Below are positions 4,828-6,587 of a stretch of DNA of 6,587 nt, in pieces. Position 1 is the first letter of the stretch, and the number at the start of each line of letters is the position of its first letter. A model generated the notes under the pieces. It was given only the letters and a program-made list of their open reading frames with translations, was not told the origin of the DNA and made no database searches. The stretch comes from Pseudomonas sp. UBA5782 (GTDB lineage: Bacteria > Pseudomonadota > Gammaproteobacteria > Pseudomonadales > Pseudomonadaceae). Where the stretch lies: contig DIEE01000229.1 of NCBI GenBank assembly GCA_002418465.1, positions 1 to 6,587 of the forward strand, given 5' to 3'. The translations under genes and the position numbers were made by a program.

Positions 4828-5528
4828 CAGCCCAGCGTTTCCTTGAGGAACGGGATGGTCAGCTTGCGCTGCGCCTGCAGCGAGGCCTGGTCGAGGCGTT
4901 CGAGCAGTTCGAACAGCGCGCTCATGCTGCGCGCGCCGCGGGTGAGGATGAAGCGCCCGACTTCGTCGTTGAGGTGCAGGCCGCGGCGCGAGGCGCGCAG
5001 CTGCAGGGCGCGCAGCTTGTCCTCGTCGGACAGCTGCTGCAGCTGGAACACCAGCGCCAGGCTCAGCCGCGACTGCAAATCAGGCAGGCTCACCGCCAGC
5101 TCGCGCGGCGAAGCGCTGGCGGAGAGCAGCAGGCGCCGGCCGGCATCGCGCAGGCGGTTGAACAGGTGGAACAACGCCTCTTCCCAGTCGGCACGTCCGG
5201 CCACCGCTTCCAGATCGTCGAGGCAGACCAGTTCGCACTGCTCCAGATTGTCCAGCAGCGCCGGGCCGTGCTCGACCACTTCACCGAGCGGCAGGTACAC
5301 CGCCAGCTCGCCACGCTGCTCGAAGCGCAGGCAGGCCGCCTGCAGCAGGTGGCTGCGACCGACTCCCTCCGCGCCCCACAGGTAGATCAGGCTTTCCGTC
5401 CAGCCAGCATCCGCCTCGCACAGGCATTCGACATAGCCCAGCGCGGCCGCGTTGGCGCCCGGGTAATAGTTGGCGAAGGTGGCGTCGTCGCGCAGGCGCA
5501 CGCCAAGCGGGAGTTGCAGTGGTGTCAT
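4824..5528 (-). CDS. hda: Hda, DnaA regulatory inactivator
   Basis: This 234-residue AAA+ protein is related to the ATPase core of DnaA but lacks the C-terminal DNA-binding domain. Hda bound to the DNA-loaded beta clamp stimulates hydrolysis of ATP on DnaA and so prevents re-initiation. The N-terminal QLPLGV (5-10) is the clamp-binding peptide. The nucleotide loop is GAEGVGRSH (52-60), with Arg in place of the usual Walker Lys, as in E. coli Hda. Walker B is LVCLDDLEAV (100-109). The box VII arginine finger is R154 in LQSRL, and sensor 2 is near R200 in GARSMSALFELL. All key elements are present and the length is normal. The ATG at 5528 overlaps the TGA of the upstream AI-2E-family gene (ATGA), and the nearest AGGA is about 15 bases away, so translation is probably coupled to that gene. 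Confidence 0.95.
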   Translation of the reverse strand: MTPLQLPLGVRLRDDATFANYYPGANAAALGYVECLCEADAGWTESLIYLWGAEGVGRSHLLQAACLRFEQRGELAVYLPLGEVVEHGPALLDNLEQCELVCLDDLEAVAGRADWEEALFHLFNRLRDAGRRLLLSASASPRELAVSLPDLQSRLSLALVFQLQQLSDEDKLRALQLRASRRGLHLNDEVGRFILTRGARSMSALFELLERLDQASLQAQRKLTIPFLKETLGW

Positions 5529-6587
5529 GCCGGACCAGGGGGTTCCTGGGAGCTTGAAGGCTCCCGATAAAGGTCGGAAAGTTTATATAAACCATGCACA
5601 TGGCGCAGCAGAACCATGACTACCGCCGCCACCGGCAGGGCCAGCAGCACGCCGGTGAAGCCGAACAGCTGGCCGCCGGCAAGGATCGCGAAGATCACCG
5701 CCACCGGGTGCAGGCCGATGCGGTCGCCGACCAGCAGCGGCGTCAGCAGCATGCCTTCGAGCAACTGACCGACGGTGAACACCGCCGCCACGCCGAGCAG
5801 CGGGTAGAAGTCGCCGCCGTACTGGAACAGCGCCGCGACCACCGCCGCGCCGAAGCCGACGATGAAGCCCATGTATGGCACGATGCTGGCGAGCCCGGCG
5901 AGCAGGCCGATCAGCAGGCCGAGGTCGAGGCCGATGATCATCAGCCCGGCGGCGTAGATCACCCCGAGCGCCAGCATCACCAGCAACTGGCCGCGCAGGA
6001 AGGCGCCGAGCACTTCGTGGCATTCGCCGAACAATTGCACGGTGGTGTCTTCGTTGCGCCGCGGCAGCAGCACGCGCAGGCGGGCGACCATCAGGTCCCA
6101 GTCGCGCAGCAGGTAGAAGCTCACCACCGGAATCAGCAGCAGGTTGCCCAGCCAGGCGAGCAGCGCCAGGCCCGAGGTGGTCGCGCTGGCGAGGACGATG
6201 CCGACGATGTCGGTGGTTTGCCCGAGGTGCTCGGAGAACACCGCCTTGATCCGGTCGAAACGCCAGAACTCCTCGGCCAGGCCGAGCTTGGCCTGCAGCC
6301 AGGGCAGCGCGCTGATCTGCAGCCAGTCCAGCGCCCGCGGCGCCAGCTGGTACAGGTGCATGAGCTGCTTTCCGAGCATCGGCAGGACGATCAGCAGCGC
6401 CGCCAGCAGGATCAGGCTGAACAGGGCGAACACCGTGACCACGGCCAGCGTGCGCGAGAGCTTCCAGCGCTCCAGGCGATCGACCAGCGGATCGCCGAGG
6501 TAGGCCAGCAGCACGCCGACCAGGAACGGCGAGAGGATCGGCGTGAGCAGATAGATCAGCCAGCCGGCCAGCAGCAGGCCGATCAGC
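5525..6587 (-). CDS. AI-2E/PerM-family membrane protein (5' end outside window)
   Basis: The frame is open to the right edge, so the gene continues beyond 6587. A GTG at 6514 is internal, because the residues before it (LLLAGWLIYLLTPILSPFLV) continue the first helix pair. In all, 353 residues are visible and probably only a short N-terminus is missing. The layout is that of the AI-2E transporter/PerM family. It has paired helices at the N-terminus (about 1-28 and 45-70), a soluble segment (about 75-125), further helices, SIVPYMGFIVG (234-244), and GDRIGLHPVAVIFAILAGG (287-305) followed by the last helix (about 308-327). Some members export autoinducer-2 or act as ion antiporters, but most are uncharacterised and the substrate cannot be assigned. 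Its stop overlaps the hda ATG, implying a shared transcript. The C-terminal tail, REPSSSQEPPGPA, is low-complexity and carries the hairpins before hda. Confidence 0.92.
   Translation of the reverse strand, partial: LIGLLLAGWLIYLLTPILSPFLVGVLLAYLGDPLVDRLERWKLSRTLAVVTVFALFSLILLAALLIVLPMLGKQLMHLYQLAPRALDWLQISALPWLQAKLGLAEEFWRFDRIKAVFSEHLGQTTDIVGIVLASATTSGLALLAWLGNLLLIPVVSFYLLRDWDLMVARLRVLLPRRNEDTTVQLFGECHEVLGAFLRGQLLVMLALGVIYAAGLMIIGLDLGLLIGLLAGLASIVPYMGFIVGFGAAVVAALFQYGGDFYPLLGVAAVFTVGQLLEGMLLTPLLVGDRIGLHPVAVIFAILAGGQLFGFTGVLLALPVAAVVMVLLRHVHGLYKLSDLYREPSSSQEPPGPA
5535..5565 (-). promoter_or_regulatory. Two overlapping, mutually exclusive hairpins just before the hda start
   Basis: On the minus-strand mRNA, GGGAGC/GCTCCC (5565-5560 with 5553-5548, 6-base loop) and CCAGG/CCTGG (5549-5545 with 5539-5535, 5-base loop) share bases 5548-5549 and cannot both form completely. 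They lie inside the last codons of the AI-2E-family gene. The second stem contains the only AGGA near the hda start. A role in tuning hda translation is inference, since short stems are common in GC-rich DNA. Confidence 0.3.

Noticed and set aside
4294..5385. Plus-strand open frame running through DUF2069, the REP region and opposite hda
   Set aside because: It has a Ser/Arg-rich composition and crosses the REP repeats. hda on the minus strand has every expected AAA+ motif.

Overview
The window looks like ordinary core chromosome from a high-GC gammaproteobacterium, most likely a Pseudomonas or close relative. The evidence is strongly GC-biased codon use, a Pseudomonas-type REP palindrome (core GGCGAACaaGTTCGCC flanked by GTAGGG), and a gene order that, from memory, matches the P. 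aeruginosa block around PA0946-PA0954. No plasmid, phage, IS, CRISPR, rRNA or tRNA signature is visible.

Layout from left to right. (1) At the left edge, on the minus strand, is a thioredoxin-like TlpA-family lipoprotein gene (42-509). Two bases after its stop comes the first 13 codons of what looks like acylphosphatase, cut off by the window edge. (2) Divergent from these, with only 29 bp between start codons, is a 466-residue cytoplasmic protein with a C-terminal degenerate PilZ-like domain (539-1939). (3) It converges on yihY (1949-3178, minus), a six-helix inner-membrane protein with a long cytoplasmic C-terminal extension. The two stop codons lie in opposite arms of one perfect 9-bp hairpin. 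(4) A 132-bp divergent promoter region leads into a tight plus-strand operon of an ArsC-family reductase, WrbA quinone reductase and a small four-helix DUF2069 membrane protein (3311-4672). The junctions are an ATGA overlap and a 1-bp gap. (5) A 151-bp convergent intergenic region holds a perfect 21-bp inverted pair of REP sequences (REPIN-like), a degenerate third copy and terminator-like hairpins. (6) On the minus strand, an AI-2E/PerM-family membrane protein (5' end outside the window) overlaps by 4 bp with hda, the DnaA-related regulator of replication initiation.

Functionally this is a set of housekeeping modules: envelope thiol chemistry, redox reductases, replication control and poorly understood membrane proteins. 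I found no convincing new multi-gene system. The items most worth a second look are the REP cluster between DUF2069 and hda, the hairpin shared by two convergent stop codons, the PerM-hda coupling with two mutually exclusive hairpins before the hda start, and the degenerate PilZ protein.
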